Shown here piece after piece: positions 46,912 to 56,268 of a stretch of 64,000 bases of DNA (positions are counted from its first letter, which is position 1; each line of letters opens with the position of its first letter). The notes beneath the pieces are model-generated. The model ran no database searches. It was not told the DNA's origin and was given only the letters and a program-made list of their open reading frames with translations. This DNA is from Paracoccaceae bacterium (GTDB taxonomy: Bacteria; Pseudomonadota; Alphaproteobacteria; Rhodobacterales; Rhodobacteraceae), in NCBI GenBank assembly GCA_013214575.1, contig JABSSD010000119.1:62001-126000 (forward strand). The letters are read 5' to 3'. The position numbers and the translations under genes were made by a program.

Positions 46912-47919
46912 ATGACAGCCCCACTTATCGATCCTTTCGCCCGCGCCATCACCTACCTTCGGGTCTCGGTTACCGACCGCTGCGATTTCCGATGCGTCTA
47001 CTGCATGTCCGAGACCATGACATTTCTTCCCAAGAAAGACCTGCTGACTTTGGAAGAACTGGACCGCATGTGCTCCTCCTTTGTCACCATGGGCGTCAAG
47101 AAACTGCGCATTACCGGCGGCGAACCGCTGGTGCGCCGGGGCATAATGACATTCTTCCAATCCATGACCCGGCATCTGGACAGCGGCGCGCTCAACGAGC
47201 TGACCCTGACCACCAATGGCTCGCAGTTGGAAAAATACGCCCAAGACCTGTTTGACGCCGGGGTGCGCCGGATCAATATTTCGATGGACACCATCGACGA
47301 GAAGAAATTCGCCGAGATCACCCGCTGGGGCCGCCTGCCACAGGTGATGCGCGGTATTGATGCGGCGCAAAAGGCTGGCCTCAAGGTCAAGATCAACGCC
47401 GTCGCCCTAAAGGGGTTCAACGAAGACGAATTGCCCGCCATCACCGAGTGGTGCGCCAGCCGGGGCATGGATCTGACCTGGATCGAGGTGATGCCAATGG
47501 GCGACCTGGGCAATGAAGACCGGGTCGGCCAGTACTGGTCGCTCAAGGACGTGCGCAAAGCCTATGACGACCATTATCAAGTCAGTGATCTGGCTGAGTC
47601 GACAGGCGGCCCTGCCCGCTATGTACGCCTGGAACAGACCGGGCAGAAAATTGGCTTCATCACCCCGATGAGCCATAATTTCTGCGAAAGCTGCAACCGG
47701 GTGCGCCTGACCTGCACCGGCGAGCTCTATACCTGCCTGGGCCAGGAAGGCATGCAAGACCTGCGCCCTGCCATGCGACAGAGCCCCGACAGTGACGAGC
47801 CCCTGGAACAGGCGATCCGCGCCGCCATCGGCCTGAAGCCCAAAGGCCATGATTTTGACTATTCACGCCAGCGTGCAGACGGGCAGATGTCCCGCCACAT
47901 GAGCCACACCGGCGGCTAA
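46912..47919 (+). CDS. moaA: GTP 3',8-cyclase (molybdenum cofactor biosynthesis protein A)
   Basis: The 335-residue radical-SAM enzyme makes the first molybdopterin intermediate from GTP, together with MoaC. The first [4Fe-4S] cluster is bound by C24, C28 and C31 ([11 protein letters not shown]); the second by C-terminal [19 protein letters not shown]. The protein ends with Gly-Gly (HTGG), which is a known functional feature of MoaA. Start ATG 46912 matches the usual N-terminus [21 protein letters not shown]. Followed by waaA with one intervening base. Confidence 0.96.
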   Translation: MTAPLIDPFARAITYLRVSVTDRCDFRCVYCMSETMTFLPKKDLLTLEELDRMCSSFVTMGVKKLRITGGEPLVRRGIMTFFQSMTRHLDSGALNELTLTTNGSQLEKYAQDLFDAGVRRINISMDTIDEKKFAEITRWGRLPQVMRGIDAAQKAGLKVKINAVALKGFNEDELPAITEWCASRGMDLTWIEVMPMGDLGNEDRVGQYWSLKDVRKAYDDHYQVSDLAESTGGPARYVRLEQTGQKIGFITPMSHNFCESCNRVRLTCTGELYTCLGQEGMQDLRPAMRQSPDSDEPLEQAIRAAIGLKPKGHDFDYSRQRADGQMSRHMSHTGG

Positions 47920-47920
47920 G

Positions 47921-49231
47921 ATGACATCCTCTGCTGGCAGCCCAACGCTGCTCTATTACCTGTACCGCGGCGCCACCGCGCTGATCGCGCCTTTTGCCTA
48001 TCGCAAGGTCGCGGCCAAACTGGCGGCGCAGGGGGTCTCAGCGGAGCGCCAGCGTGAACGGCTGGGGCATGCCACTCTGCCGCGCCCCGACGGGCAAGTG
48101 ATCTGGTTCCACGGCGCCTCGGTGGGGGAAAGCCTGGCAGCGCTGACCCTGATCAACCGGCTTGGCGACCATCTACCTCAGGCCCGGTTCCTGCTGACCA
48201 CCGGCACCGCCACCGCGCAGCAGGTGGTGGCCAAGCGGATGCCGCCGCGCTGCTGCCACCAATTTGCCCCGCTGGATGCGGCCGGCCCGGTACGCCGGTT
48301 CCTGGCTCACTGGCGCCCCTCCGCCGGCATTTTTGTCGAAAGCGAGCTGTGGCCGGTGACGCTGGTTTCCACCCGGAGATCCGGTGCAAAACTGGCGCTG
48401 GTCAATGCCCGCTTGTCAGATCGATCAATGGCGCGCTGGCAGAAAAAGGCGCCAACGGCCCGCTTTGTCATGCAACAGTTTTCCCTGTTCCTGACCCAGA
48501 ACCAACATATCTCGGACGGGTTGCTCGAACTTGGGGCGCCCGCTGATCGGGTGCGGGGTGGCGGCAATCTCAAGGCTGGCGCCGATCCCCTGCCCATTGA
48601 CGATGATGCCCTTGCGCAGCTGCGCGACGCTCTGGGCAACCGCCCGACCTGGGTGGCCAGCTCCACCCATATCGGCGAAGAGCAACCGGTGCTCACCGCC
48701 CATAAGGCGCTGCTGCAACAGCACCCCGATCTGTGCCTGCTGCTGGTGCCGCGCCACCCCGAACGCAGCGACGAGATTGCCGATCTGGTGGCCAAGACCG
48801 GGATGACCTGCGCCCGGCGCAGCAAGGGCGAACTGCCAACAGCCGGAACCCAGATCTATCTGGCCGACACCATGGGCGAGCTTGGCACCTGGTACGCCCT
48901 GTCGCCAATTGTCTTCCTTGGCGGTTCGCTGGAACCAATTGGCGGCCACAACCCGTTTGAGGTCGCCCAAGCCGGAGCCGCCGTCATCACCGGCCCCGGT
49001 TATCACAATTTTGCCGAGACCTTCCCGCCGATGATCGCCGCCAAGGGCGCCGTCGAAGTGCATGACGCGACCCAGCTCGCCACAGCCGTCTCCCAGTGGC
49101 TGACCCAACCCGACGCGCTGCAACAGGCGCAGCAGGCCGCAGCCGAATTTAGCCGCCAACAGTCAACCGTACTGGACGGGCTGGTTGAGATGCTGATCGA
49201 GCAATTGGATCTGGACGCTGAAAATGGCTGA
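47921..49231 (+). CDS. waaA: 3-deoxy-D-manno-octulosonic acid (Kdo) transferase
   Basis: The 436-residue GT30-type protein adds Kdo to lipid A precursors in the inner membrane. It shows an N-terminal membrane-anchor-like TLLYYLYRGATALIAPFAYR, the HGASVGE motif (in QVIWFHGASVGESLAAL), VESELWPVTLV, and PIVFLGGSLEPIGGHNPFEVA, the C-terminal sugar-nucleotide block. It overlaps the glycosyltransferase gene by eight bases, a Kdo plus core-sugar operon. Gene length typical. Confidence 0.95.
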   Translation: MTSSAGSPTLLYYLYRGATALIAPFAYRKVAAKLAAQGVSAERQRERLGHATLPRPDGQVIWFHGASVGESLAALTLINRLGDHLPQARFLLTTGTATAQQVVAKRMPPRCCHQFAPLDAAGPVRRFLAHWRPSAGIFVESELWPVTLVSTRRSGAKLALVNARLSDRSMARWQKKAPTARFVMQQFSLFLTQNQHISDGLLELGAPADRVRGGGNLKAGADPLPIDDDALAQLRDALGNRPTWVASSTHIGEEQPVLTAHKALLQQHPDLCLLLVPRHPERSDEIADLVAKTGMTCARRSKGELPTAGTQIYLADTMGELGTWYALSPIVFLGGSLEPIGGHNPFEVAQAGAAVITGPGYHNFAETFPPMIAAKGAVEVHDATQLATAVSQWLTQPDALQQAQQAAAEFSRQQSTVLDGLVEMLIEQLDLDAENG

Positions 49232-50264
49232 ACTGTATGTCACCAACTTCAACAGGAATTTCACCGGGGTTTCGGCCACCGCCGCCAATGTGATCCGCCA
49301 ACAGGCCAAACATCACGATCTTCACCTAGTGGGCTATCCGCTGCCGGGCTGCCCCGATCCGATCACCCTGACCCAGGCCCGCCTGCTGTGCAAACGCCCG
49401 CCCCAGGGCCGCGATTTTGCCATCTGGCACGTGCGCCGCAACCCCGAGATGCGCGCCGCGATCTGGTCCCGGGATGTTCTGAAACTGCCGATCCGCATCG
49501 TCTTCACCTCGGCTGCGCAACGGTTGCATTCAACCTATCCTCGCTGGCTGATCCGGCAAATGGATGCGATTGTCGCCACCACGGACATCGCCGCCCGCTA
49601 TGTCACCAAGGTGCAGGCCGTGGTGCCGCATGGGGTCGACACCGATCTCTTCACCCCCGCCCAGACCCGGGCAACCGCCTGGTCAGCCCTGGGCTACGGC
49701 GGCGATATCGGCCTTGCCACAATCGGCCGCATCCGCCCCGAAAAAGGCACCGATGTCTTTGTCGACACCATGCTGCAACTGCTTCCGAAACTGCCCCAGG
49801 CCCGGGCTCTGATTATTGGCCGCGCCGGACGCCAGCACCAAAAATTCCTGGCCGGGCTCCAGGCCCGCATCGCAGCGGCCGGCCTGTCAGACCGCATCCT
49901 GTTTCCCGGCGAGATACCGGCCACAAAACTGCCGCAGCTGATGCGCGGTCTGTCTCTTGTACTGCAGCTGCCCCGCTATGAGGGCTACGGAATGGTGCCC
50001 CTGGAAGCGATGGCCAGTGGCGTGCCCTTCGTCGGCACCGAGACCGGATATTACCAGGCATTCTCGGCACAGGGAAAAACCGGCACAGTGGTGCCCGTCG
50101 GCGCTGCAGAGCAAGCCGCCAAGGCCGCCTTGTCGATCCTGAGTGATCCGACCTGTCACGCCGACATGAGCCAAGAGGCCCGCAACATTGCGCAACATGG
50201 TTTCAGCGCCACCACTGAAGCCGCCGGAATAGAAGCCGTCTACCAGGATCTGTGGCGCGGCTAG
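49224..50264 (+). CDS. Glycosyltransferase family 4 (LPS core-type)
   Basis: The 346-residue GT4 protein (GT-B fold) has an N-terminal half with FTSAAQRLHSTYPRWLIRQMDAIVATT and a C-terminal UDP/GDP-sugar half: ATIGRIRPEKGTDVFV, ALIIGRAGRQHQKFL and the E-x7-E block YEGYGMVPLEAMASGVPFVGTETG. It overlaps waaA, so it probably adds the first core sugar (mannose, as LpcC-like enzymes do in some alphaproteobacteria; this assignment is inference). No membrane segment is visible. Confidence 0.86.
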   Translation: MAELYVTNFNRNFTGVSATAANVIRQQAKHHDLHLVGYPLPGCPDPITLTQARLLCKRPPQGRDFAIWHVRRNPEMRAAIWSRDVLKLPIRIVFTSAAQRLHSTYPRWLIRQMDAIVATTDIAARYVTKVQAVVPHGVDTDLFTPAQTRATAWSALGYGGDIGLATIGRIRPEKGTDVFVDTMLQLLPKLPQARALIIGRAGRQHQKFLAGLQARIAAAGLSDRILFPGEIPATKLPQLMRGLSLVLQLPRYEGYGMVPLEAMASGVPFVGTETGYYQAFSAQGKTGTVVPVGAAEQAAKAALSILSDPTCHADMSQEARNIAQHGFSATTEAAGIEAVYQDLWRG

Positions 50265-50292
50265 GCGGCAAACGGATCTTGGGGTTCCGCCC

Positions 50293-50340
50293 GTTCGATC
50301 CTGAAATGACCACCCAGGTCATTTCCACGACGGATCGAAC
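50293..50340. repeat. Long inverted repeat in the convergent intergenic region
   Basis: GTTCGATCC (50293-50301) and GGATCGAAC (50332-50340) plus inner AAATGAC/GTCATTT form a long stem with an asymmetric internal loop and CACCCAG loop. No T-tract follows. It abuts the composite element at 50341. Confidence 0.6.
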
Positions 50341-50405
50341 TTCATCTGGCTGAAAATATCCTCGGGGGTGAATTGGTCGAGGCCAAGAGGGGGCAGACAG
50401 CCCCC
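50341..50405 (-). repeat. Composite intergenic element, copy G (hairpin plus 20-nt motif)
   Basis: Minus-strand order: hairpin GGGGGC-TGTCT-GCCCCC (50389-50405), a linker including CCCCGAG, and core GATATTTTCAGCCAGATGAA (50341-50360). It separates the glycosyltransferase and M20 genes. Confidence 0.75.
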
Positions 50406-50423
50406 TCCCCTTTTGTCACCTAC

Positions 50424-51587
50424 TTACGCAGCAGGCATGCGCTGCTCAACAATCTCGGCCCACCAGCTACAGCCGGCAGGAATGGCCTCGTCGTTGAAAT
50501 TATACTCGGGGTGATGCACTGCGGCGGTATCGCCGTTGCCAACCAGAATATAGGCTCCAGGGCGCTCCTCCAGCATAAAGGCAAAGTCTTCGCCGCCCAT
50601 CACCAGATCGGCGTGTTCACAATCCCCCGAGACCTTGCGCGCCACTTCAGCGGCAAACTCGGTCTGTTCCTCGTGATTGACCATCGCCGGATAGCCCCGG
50701 ATGTAATTGACATCTGCTGCACCGCCAAAGGTGGCGGCAACGCCTGCGCAGATCTCTTTGAGCCGCTTTTCCGCCAGATCGCGCATCTCTCCGCTCATGG
50801 TGCGCACGGTGCCCTTCAGCTGCACCGTTTGCGGGATCACATTGAAAGCATTGGACGAGGTCTGGAACGAGGTCACCGAAACCACCAGCTGATCCACCGG
50901 ATCCGCATTGCGGCTGGAAATGGTCTGCAGCGCCATGACAGCCTGCGCCGCCATCACTGTGGTATCGACCGTTTTCTGTGGCATGGCGGCGTGACCACCC
51001 AGCCCTTCAAAAGATATCTCGAACTGATCTGTCGCGGCAAAAAACGCGCCCGGACGGATGGCAAATGAGCCAACAGGCTTACCCGGCCAGTTGTGCATAC
51101 CGTAGACTTCCTGGATGTTCCAGCGGTCCATCATGCCGTCTTCGCACATTTCCCGACCGCCGCCGCCACCTTCTTCGGCAGGCTGGAAAATCACCACCAC
51201 GGTGCCGTCGAAATTGCGCGTCTCGGACAGATACTTGGCCGCCCCCAGCAACATTGCTGTGTGACCGTCGTGACCACAGGCATGCATGGCGCCCTCGGTC
51301 TTGCTGGCATAGTCCAGCCCGGTGGCTTCCAGGATCGGCAGCGCATCCATGTCGGCGCGCAGACCAATCACCTTGCCGGCGCTGTCGCTCTTGCCCTTGA
51401 TCACCCCCACCACGCCAGTGCGGCCAATGCCGGTGACGATCTCATCACAGCCGAACTCTTTCAGCTTGGCCGCCACCAGCGCACTGGTGCGATGGGTTTC
51501 GAACAGGATTTCAGGGTTTTCATGAATGTCACGGCGCCATTCGGTGATTTCTGTCTGCAATTCAGCAAAGCGATTCTTAACGGGCAT
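50424..51587 (-). CDS. M20 family amidohydrolase (copy 1)
   Basis: The 387-residue metallo-peptidase-like enzyme hydrolyses N-acyl or N-carbamoyl amino acids or small peptides. Metal ligands appear in GLRADMDALPI, MHACGHDGHTAMLLGAA, FQPAEEGGGGG, and YGMHNWPGKP, with a dimerisation domain at about 185-290. The family is HipO/AmaA-like; exact substrate is uncertain. It has a close tandem copy (51604-52770) 16 bp away, sharing most motifs. Neighbours are an ArgE-like deacetylase and a peptide ABC importer, suggesting processing of imported acylated amino acids or peptides. Confidence 0.9.
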   Translation of the reverse strand: MPVKNRFAELQTEITEWRRDIHENPEILFETHRTSALVAAKLKEFGCDEIVTGIGRTGVVGVIKGKSDSAGKVIGLRADMDALPILEATGLDYASKTEGAMHACGHDGHTAMLLGAAKYLSETRNFDGTVVVIFQPAEEGGGGGREMCEDGMMDRWNIQEVYGMHNWPGKPVGSFAIRPGAFFAATDQFEISFEGLGGHAAMPQKTVDTTVMAAQAVMALQTISSRNADPVDQLVVSVTSFQTSSNAFNVIPQTVQLKGTVRTMSGEMRDLAEKRLKEICAGVAATFGGAADVNYIRGYPAMVNHEEQTEFAAEVARKVSGDCEHADLVMGGEDFAFMLEERPGAYILVGNGDTAAVHHPEYNFNDEAIPAGCSWWAEIVEQRMPAA

Positions 51588-51603
51588 TTTGGGTCTTCCT
51601 TAT

Positions 51604-52770
51604 TTAAACTGCGGGCATTCGTCGTTCGACCAATTCGGCAAACCAGCTGCAACCAGCAGGAATCACGTCGTCTTCGAAATTATACGCCGGGTGGTGGCAC
51701 ATCGCGGTGTCGCCATTGCCGACAAAGATATAGGCTCCGGGCCGCTCTTCGAGCATATAGGAAAAATCCTCGGAGGGCATGATCGGATCTGTGTTCTCAT
51801 TAACGCTGCCAGACACCGCCCGCGCCGCTTCGGCTGCGTAAACCGTTTCATCTGGCGTGTTTACCGTGACGGGATAGCCCGCATCCCATTGAACGCTTGC
51901 CTGCGCGCCAAAGGCCGAGGCGGTGTCTTCGGCAACCCGGCGCACCCGCTCTTCGGCGAGGGCGCGGCACTCAGAATCCAACGTGCGGACAGTGCCTTTC
52001 ATACGAACCTGATGCGCAATGACATTTGACGCGGTGCTATCGGTCTCAAAGGTACCAACAGTCAGCACCACACGTTTGATAGGGTCAATATTGCGCGCCA
52101 CGATGGATTGCAGGCTAACGACAATCTGGCAGGCCACCAGAGTGGTATCCACGGCCTCATGTGGTGTCGCTGCATGGCCACCTTGACCGGTGACGGTAAT
52201 CTCAAAATCATCGGACGAGGCCAGCAGCGCACCAGGGCGAATGAAAAATTCGCCAACGGGCATCCCCGGCATGTTGTGCATGCCGTAAACTTCCTGAATA
52301 CCCCAGCGGTCCATCATGCCGTCTTCGCACATTTCGCGACCGCCAGCGCCACCTTCTTCGGCGGGTTGGAAGATCAACACCACAGTGCCGTCAAAATTGC
52401 GGGTCTCAGACAGATATTTTGCAGCACCCAATAACATCGAGGTGTGACCATCGTGGCCACAGGCATGCATCTTGCCAGCGGTTTTTGAGGAATAGTCCAA
52501 CCCGGTGGCCTCGTGAATTGGCAGCGCATCCATGTCGGCACGCAGGCCAATCACCCGACCCCGGGTATCGGTCCGGCCTTTGATCGTCGCAACAACCCCT
52601 GTTCGGCCAATTCCAGTGGTGATGTCGGTGACGCCAAATTCCTTCAAACGCTCGACCACAAAGGCGGCGGTTTGGTGGACGTCAAACAGCAATTCCGGCA
52701 TGGTATGCAGATGGCGCCGCCACCCGGTGATCTCGCTGTGCATATCAGCAAAACTGTTCTTGATCGGCAT
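51604..52770 (-). CDS. M20 family amidohydrolase (copy 2)
   Basis: The 388-residue paralogue of copy 1 has the same motifs (GLRADMDALPI, MHACGHDGHTSMLLGAA, FQPAEEGGAGG, YGMHNMPGMPV). I choose ATG 52770 because it matches MPIKNSF with copy 1 MPVKNRF and a GGGAG lies 6 bases before; the ATG two codons earlier is too close to that site. Tandem duplication followed by divergence is the simplest explanation. It lies 213 bp downstream of the argE-like gene. Confidence 0.9.
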   Translation of the reverse strand: MPIKNSFADMHSEITGWRRHLHTMPELLFDVHQTAAFVVERLKEFGVTDITTGIGRTGVVATIKGRTDTRGRVIGLRADMDALPIHEATGLDYSSKTAGKMHACGHDGHTSMLLGAAKYLSETRNFDGTVVLIFQPAEEGGAGGREMCEDGMMDRWGIQEVYGMHNMPGMPVGEFFIRPGALLASSDDFEITVTGQGGHAATPHEAVDTTLVACQIVVSLQSIVARNIDPIKRVVLTVGTFETDSTASNVIAHQVRMKGTVRTLDSECRALAEERVRRVAEDTASAFGAQASVQWDAGYPVTVNTPDETVYAAEAARAVSGSVNENTDPIMPSEDFSYMLEERPGAYIFVGNGDTAMCHHPAYNFEDDVIPAGCSWFAELVERRMPAV

Positions 52771-52913
52771 ATCCATCTCCCGTTGCTGCCCGCACTGTCA
52801 GATAAATAAGTTGTCTTATCAAGTATCTCAAGGCGCCATATTGCAAAGAAATCAAGTGGTCGTGATACGACCGGAAATACGCTGAACCGGAGCCTCACCG
52901 CAGAGGACACCCC

Positions 52914-52937
52914 GCCTGTTTTTATGCCTGTTTTTAT
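52914..52937. repeat. 12-bp tandem repeat before argE-like gene end
   Basis: GCCTGTTTTTAT occurs twice in tandem, with a partial third unit (GCCTGCC). Just to the right, TTGCGA-AAAA-TCGCAA (52948-52963) forms a short hairpin that may act as a terminator region for the argE-like gene. Confidence 0.6.
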
Positions 52938-52982
52938 GCCTGCCTTCTTGCGAAAAATCGCAAAAAGACAGGTTTCAGGCCC

Positions 52983-54146
52983 TCAGCCCATCAGCCCCTG
53001 CACCAGACGGCGCATGAAGTCATGCGCGGCATTGAACTGCGCCACGGAGACGTATTCATTTGGCTGATGCGCCTGCGCGATATCACCCGGTCCGCAGACC
53101 ACGGCGGAATACCCCGCCTGCTGGAATTGCCCGGCTTCGGTGCCATAGCTGACCACATGGCTGCCATTGTCGCCGGTGATCGCCCGCGCCAGAGCCTCGG
53201 CTTCGCCGTCGGTTTCAGGTTTCAGTCCCGGCACATCAGAAATCAACTCAACCTCAATCTTCGTGTCGGGATGAATTTTCTGCATCCTGGCCTCAACGGC
53301 CCTCACTTGCTGCATATAGCGATTGTGCCAATCCACCGAGCTTTCGCTGGGCAGCACCCGAATATCCAGACTAAAATGGCAATCCTTGGCGGTGATGTTC
53401 ATAGCCGTACCGCCTTCGATCACCCCCACATGCAAGGTGGACCAGGGCGGCTCAAACATCGCGGCAATCGCGTCAGGTTCGCGCGCCCGGTTCTCAGCGT
53501 TGCGGGAATTTGTCCACTCTATCAACGTGCTGGACTGCATAATGGCGCTGACACCGGTATGGACCAGTGAGCTATGCACCTCAAAGCCCTGCACATGGGT
53601 CGAACAGGCATAACACCCCTTGTGCCCGGTAACAGCCTTCATCATCGACGGCTCGCCCACAATCACAGCCGAGCCTTTGGGCACCACACCCTGCATAGCC
53701 TCGATCATCAGCGGTGCGCCAATGCAGCCAATTTCCTCGTCATAGCTTAGCGCCAGTTGCAGCGGCCGGGTGACGCCACGGTTCTGCGCCTCTACCAATG
53801 CCCAGATCGCCAGCGCATCAAACCCCTTCATGTCGCAGGTGCCACGGCCATAGTATTTGCCGTCGCGCTCCTCCACGACATAGGGATCGCTATCCCAGGC
53901 CTGGCCCTCGACCGGCACCACATCGGTATGGCCGGACAACACGACCGCCCCTTCGACCTGCGGCCCGACATGGGCAAACAGGGCTGCCTTGGGCTCGTTC
54001 GGCGCCATGAATCGGTGGCTGGTGATCCCATGTGAGGCAAGGTAGCTTTCGACCCACTCAACCAGGGGCAAGTTGCTGTCACTGCTCACGGTAGGGAAAG
54101 AGATCAACTGCCGCATGATCTCAAACGGTGTCAGGATTGGAGCCAT
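52983..54146 (-). CDS. argE: Acetylornithine deacetylase-like M20 enzyme
   Basis: The 387-residue M20 enzyme removes acetyl from N-acetyl-ornithine or a related N-acyl amino acid. Metal-site blocks are VLSGHTDVVPVEGQAWDSDPY, GRGTCDMKGFDA, LALSYDEEIGCIGAP, and GPGDIAQAHQPNEYVSVAQF. It is shorter and differs from copies 1 and 2. The context (peptide importer, M20 enzymes) makes catabolic use plausible as well as arginine synthesis. The stop is at 52983, start ATG 54146; two bases before the ABC ATPase stop. Confidence 0.88.
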   Translation of the reverse strand: MAPILTPFEIMRQLISFPTVSSDSNLPLVEWVESYLASHGITSHRFMAPNEPKAALFAHVGPQVEGAVVLSGHTDVVPVEGQAWDSDPYVVEERDGKYYGRGTCDMKGFDALAIWALVEAQNRGVTRPLQLALSYDEEIGCIGAPLMIEAMQGVVPKGSAVIVGEPSMMKAVTGHKGCYACSTHVQGFEVHSSLVHTGVSAIMQSSTLIEWTNSRNAENRAREPDAIAAMFEPPWSTLHVGVIEGGTAMNITAKDCHFSLDIRVLPSESSVDWHNRYMQQVRAVEARMQKIHPDTKIEVELISDVPGLKPETDGEAEALARAITGDNGSHVVSYGTEAGQFQQAGYSAVVCGPGDIAQAHQPNEYVSVAQFNAAHDFMRRLVQGLMG

Positions 54147-54148
54147 GA

Positions 54149-55969
54149 TCAGTACCCGCTATCGGTGGTCAGCACAAAATGCCCCGGCGTGATCTCAAGA
54201 TATTCCGACGGTTCAGCTTTATGGCCCAGATCATGGATCGGGGACGGGATCGATTTGAAGTTCAGATCCTTCTCAGACTTGCGCTGGCGCGGATCGGCAA
54301 TCGGAACCGCCTTCATCAGCGCCTGAGTATAGGCGTGCTGCGGGTTTTCAAACACCTGCGCGCGCGATCCCATTTCAACGATTCGCCCCAGATACATCAC
54401 CCCGACCTGATGCGAGACCCGCTCAACCACTGCCATGTCGTGGCTGATGAACAGAAAGCTGATGCCCAGATCAGCCTGCAGCTGCATCATAAGGTTCAGC
54501 ACCTGTGCCTGCACCGACACATCCAGCGCCGACACCGCCTCATCGGCGATGATCAGTTTTGGGTTCAGCGCCAGCGCCCGGGCGATGGCAATACGCTGCC
54601 GCTGGCCACCGGACATCTCGTGCGGATAGCGGCGCATGAAGCTGCGCGGCAACTGCACCCGATCAAACAGGCTGGCAACACGATCCTGCAACTCGGAGCC
54701 GCTGGCCAGATTATAATTACGCATCGGTTCGGCGACCTGGTCCGACAGCATCATCTGCGGGTTCAGCGAGGCAAACGGATCCTGAAAGATCATCTGCATG
54801 TCCTGGCGGACCTTGTGCATCTCGCGCGGGTTCAGGCCCAGGACATCCCGTCCCTCAAAGTTTACGGCTCCGGACTGCGGGTCGACCAGACGCAGGATGG
54901 CGCGGCCCGTGGTGGATTTTCCGCAACCTGATTCGCCAACCAGCGACAGGGTTTGGCCCTTATTGATGGAAAATGAGATATCTTCGACCGCATGCACCTG
55001 GGCCACGGTGCGCCGCATAAAGCCGCCCTTGACGTCAAACCGGGTGGTCAGGTTCTCGACCTTCAACAGCACCTCGTCGGTGCCTTTGATCGGGTCGAGG
55101 TTCTGGCCTTCGACCCCCATCAGCTTCATCGGTTCCGGATAGGCCTTGCCGCGCATCTCACCCAGCTTGGGCACCGCCGCCAGCAGCGCCTTGGTGTAAT
55201 CATGCTGTGGATTTTCAAAGATCTGCTCCACCGTGCCTTCTTCGACCTTGTTGCCGCGGTACATCACCACCACGCGGTCGGCCATCTGCGCCACCACCGC
55301 CATATCATGGGTGATAAACAGCACTGCGGTGCCGGTTTCGCGTTTCAGGCGATCCATCAGCGCCAGAATCTCGGCCTGAATGGTCACGTCCAGCGCCGTG
55401 GTCGGCTCATCTGCGATCAACAGGCGCGGTTCGCAAGCGATCGCCATGGCAATCACCACCCGCTGGCGCATGCCACCGGACAATTCATGCGGATACTGGC
55501 CCAGACGCCGTTCCGGCTCGGGGATGCGCACCTGACGCAACAGCTCCAGCGCCCGCTCTTTGGCCTGGGCCTTGGTCAGGCTCTTGTGAACCCGCAGCCC
55601 TTCGGTCAACTGACGCCCCACGGTGAACACCGGGTTCAGCGCGGTCATCGGTTCCTGAAAGATCATCCCGATCTCGTCGCCGCGAATATCTTTCATCACA
55701 TCTTGTTTGGTCTTCGCCAGATCAATGGTGTCGCCGTCACGGCGGCTGAACATCAGTTCCCCGGCGGCGATCTCACCACCGCCGAATTCAACCAGCCGCA
55801 TCAACGACAGCGACGAAACTGATTTCCCAGAGCCGGATTCACCCACCACACAGACGGTCTCGCCAGGGTTGATATCAAAAGAAACGTCTTCGACTCCGAC
55901 CACCGGACCATCCTTGGTCTGGAATTCGACACGGAGCCCCTTAATCTGAGCAATCGGTTGATCAAGCAC
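54149..55969 (-). CDS. Dipeptide/oligopeptide ABC transporter, fused double ATPase
   Basis: The 606-residue protein combines two nucleotide-binding domains in one chain. The first (about 10-260) has [33 protein letters not shown] and [13 protein letters not shown]; the second (about 305-560) has [35 protein letters not shown] and [14 protein letters not shown]. Both lie in OppD/OppF-type sequence with the oligopeptide C-terminal extension. GsiA-like fused subunits power importers of dipeptides or glutathione. It is divergent from the binding protein and permeases, so the importer is encoded by two transcripts. Confidence 0.93.
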   Translation of the reverse strand: MLDQPIAQIKGLRVEFQTKDGPVVGVEDVSFDINPGETVCVVGESGSGKSVSSLSLMRLVEFGGGEIAAGELMFSRRDGDTIDLAKTKQDVMKDIRGDEIGMIFQEPMTALNPVFTVGRQLTEGLRVHKSLTKAQAKERALELLRQVRIPEPERRLGQYPHELSGGMRQRVVIAMAIACEPRLLIADEPTTALDVTIQAEILALMDRLKRETGTAVLFITHDMAVVAQMADRVVVMYRGNKVEEGTVEQIFENPQHDYTKALLAAVPKLGEMRGKAYPEPMKLMGVEGQNLDPIKGTDEVLLKVENLTTRFDVKGGFMRRTVAQVHAVEDISFSINKGQTLSLVGESGCGKSTTGRAILRLVDPQSGAVNFEGRDVLGLNPREMHKVRQDMQMIFQDPFASLNPQMMLSDQVAEPMRNYNLASGSELQDRVASLFDRVQLPRSFMRRYPHEMSGGQRQRIAIARALALNPKLIIADEAVSALDVSVQAQVLNLMMQLQADLGISFLFISHDMAVVERVSHQVGVMYLGRIVEMGSRAQVFENPQHAYTQALMKAVPIADPRQRKSEKDLNFKSIPSPIHDLGHKAEPSEYLEITPGHFVLTTDSGY

Positions 55970-56200
55970 CCTGGAACTCCCTTGGTCATCGTGTTTTCTG
56001 TTCGCAGGACGTTACGCGGGCCTAGCAATGCCGTCAAACCCTGTAACGAGATTTTCCAACGGAAGGCTTGCAATTTTCTGAGGTTCTGTTTCGATACGCG
56101 CAGTGACCGCAGAGGGGGAAGGACACGACGCATGGCAGCCAACGCCACGCTTAGAGCGCCTTCGGTAAGCCCCTGACGGTACGTCTATAAACCGCTGAGA

Positions 56201-56229
56201 TTGCGGAAAAACCTGTGGCTAGCTATAGC
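56201..56229 (+). promoter_or_regulatory. Candidate promoter of the peptide-binding protein gene
   Basis: TTGCGG (56201-56206) and TATAGC (56224-56229) are 17 bases apart, with the ribosome-binding site AAGGAG and the ATG at 56269 following. The 299-bp gap 55970-56268 shows nothing else I can support. Confidence 0.4.
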
Positions 56230-56268
56230 TCGGGATAAAGGCACATAAGTGTCGACAAGGAGTGTAAA

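Noticed and set aside
50293..50340. Possible tRNA or tRNA fragment (T-arm-like GTTCGATCC)
   Set aside because: The remainder lacks acceptor, D-arm and anticodon arm, and the matching half is an inverted copy. It is an inverted repeat only.
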